A DNA stretch of 7,015 bases from an uncultured Flavihumibacter sp. (lineage in GTDB: Bacteria > Bacteroidota > Bacteroidia > Chitinophagales > Chitinophagaceae): NCBI GenBank assembly GCA_946482545.1, contig CAMLRX010000186.1, forward strand, positions 1-7,015, written 5' to 3'. The notes beneath the pieces were generated by a model that worked only from the letters and a program-made list of their open reading frames with translations, was not told where the DNA came from and did no database searches. A program made the translations under genes and the position numbers. This document shows, piece after piece, positions 6,673-7,015 of the stretch. Each line of letters opens with the position of its first letter. Position 1 is the stretch's first letter.

Positions 6673-7015
6673 ATGTCGCACACTACAACCTTTTCCATGC
6701 CGCAACATTTTCCGGCGGCCAGTACATCACGGCGGGAACAATTCTCTATCCAGCAACTGGAGCAACTGCTGCAGGATTTTCCTCCACAGGAAATTATGGA
6801 AGAACGTATGGTTCATTATGAGGTCACGTGGGTGCATACGGGCACAGGTTCCATAGGCATTGATTCCAACCAATATACGATTACCGAAAACACGCTGTAC
6901 TGCGCCGTTCCCGGCCAGGTACGCAGGTTGCTCATCAACGAAGGTACCCGTGGCTACCGGCTATCGTTCTCCCGGGATTTTCTTTTCCTGAGCGCGGCGG
7001 GTACGGGACCAGTGT
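6673..7015 (+). CDS. AraC-family transcriptional regulator, N-terminal part (3' truncated)
   Basis: An open frame of 114 codons runs from the ATG at 6673 to the right edge without a stop. The visible part matches the N-terminal cupin-like sensing region of AraC-family regulators typical of Bacteroidota. The key stretches are HYEVTWVHTGTGSIGID (48-64), ENTLYCAVPGQVRRL (72-86) and GYRLSFSRDFL (94-104). In relatives this order is followed by a linker and a C-terminal double helix-turn-helix of about 100 residues, which would lie beyond the window. It would act as a cytoplasmic ligand-responsive DNA-binding protein. The inducer is unknown. It is divergent from the GAF sigma54 activator across 195 bases, so the two may share control sequences. 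No clear Shine-Dalgarno is seen. A Met at codon 9 is an alternative start. The family assignment rests on the sensing domain alone. Confidence 0.8.
   Translation, partial: MSHTTTFSMPQHFPAASTSRREQFSIQQLEQLLQDFPPQEIMEERMVHYEVTWVHTGTGSIGIDSNQYTITENTLYCAVPGQVRRLLINEGTRGYRLSFSRDFLFLSAAGTGPV

Noticed and set aside
6597..6821. 74-codon plus-strand open frame across the start of the AraC-family gene
   Set aside because: It is in a different frame from the well-supported AraC-family sensing domain and covers the intergenic region; its translation has no family features.

Overview
The window most likely comes from a member of the Bacteroidota, plausibly a Chitinophaga-like soil bacterium. This is inferred from three things: a perfect Bacteroidota-type -7 promoter box (TATCTTTG, minus strand, 4777-4784), a TPR-containing HisKA_2-type histidine kinase with a signal peptide, and a plus-strand AraC-family regulator with the N-terminal wording common in that phylum. 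No rRNA, tRNA, CRISPR array, insertion sequence or phage gene is visible.

Layout. (1) 1-1382, plus strand: the 3' two thirds of an HSL-type alpha/beta hydrolase, then 14 bases later a complete metallo-beta-lactamase-fold hydrolase of the UlaG-like group, probably one operon. (2) 1385-6477, minus strand: a three-gene regulatory cluster. In transcription order it holds a GAF-domain sigma54 activator (4849-6477), a TPR sensor histidine kinase (2809-4740) and a receiver-domain sigma54 activator (1385-2788). (3) 6478-6672: a 195-base AT-rich divergent intergenic region with repeated GCTAA motifs and a candidate promoter. (4) 6673-7015, plus strand: the first 114 codons of an AraC-family regulator that runs off the right edge.

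How the parts may work together (inference). The kinase probably senses something at or outside the inner membrane through its TPR region and phosphorylates the receiver of the downstream activator, whose start lies 20 bases after the kinase stop. The upstream activator has an almost matching AAA+ module and Fis-type DNA-binding helix but a GAF input domain instead of a receiver. Two inputs, one by phosphorylation and one by ligand binding, may therefore converge on the same sigma54 promoters. The targets are not identifiable from this window. One weak candidate is the divergent AraC-family gene, whose upstream region contains a sequence readable either as a Bacteroidota -7 box or as an imperfect sigma54 -24/-12 element.

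The most notable feature is this kinase-centred pair of paralogous sigma54 activators. No recognisable defence system or wholly unknown machinery was found.
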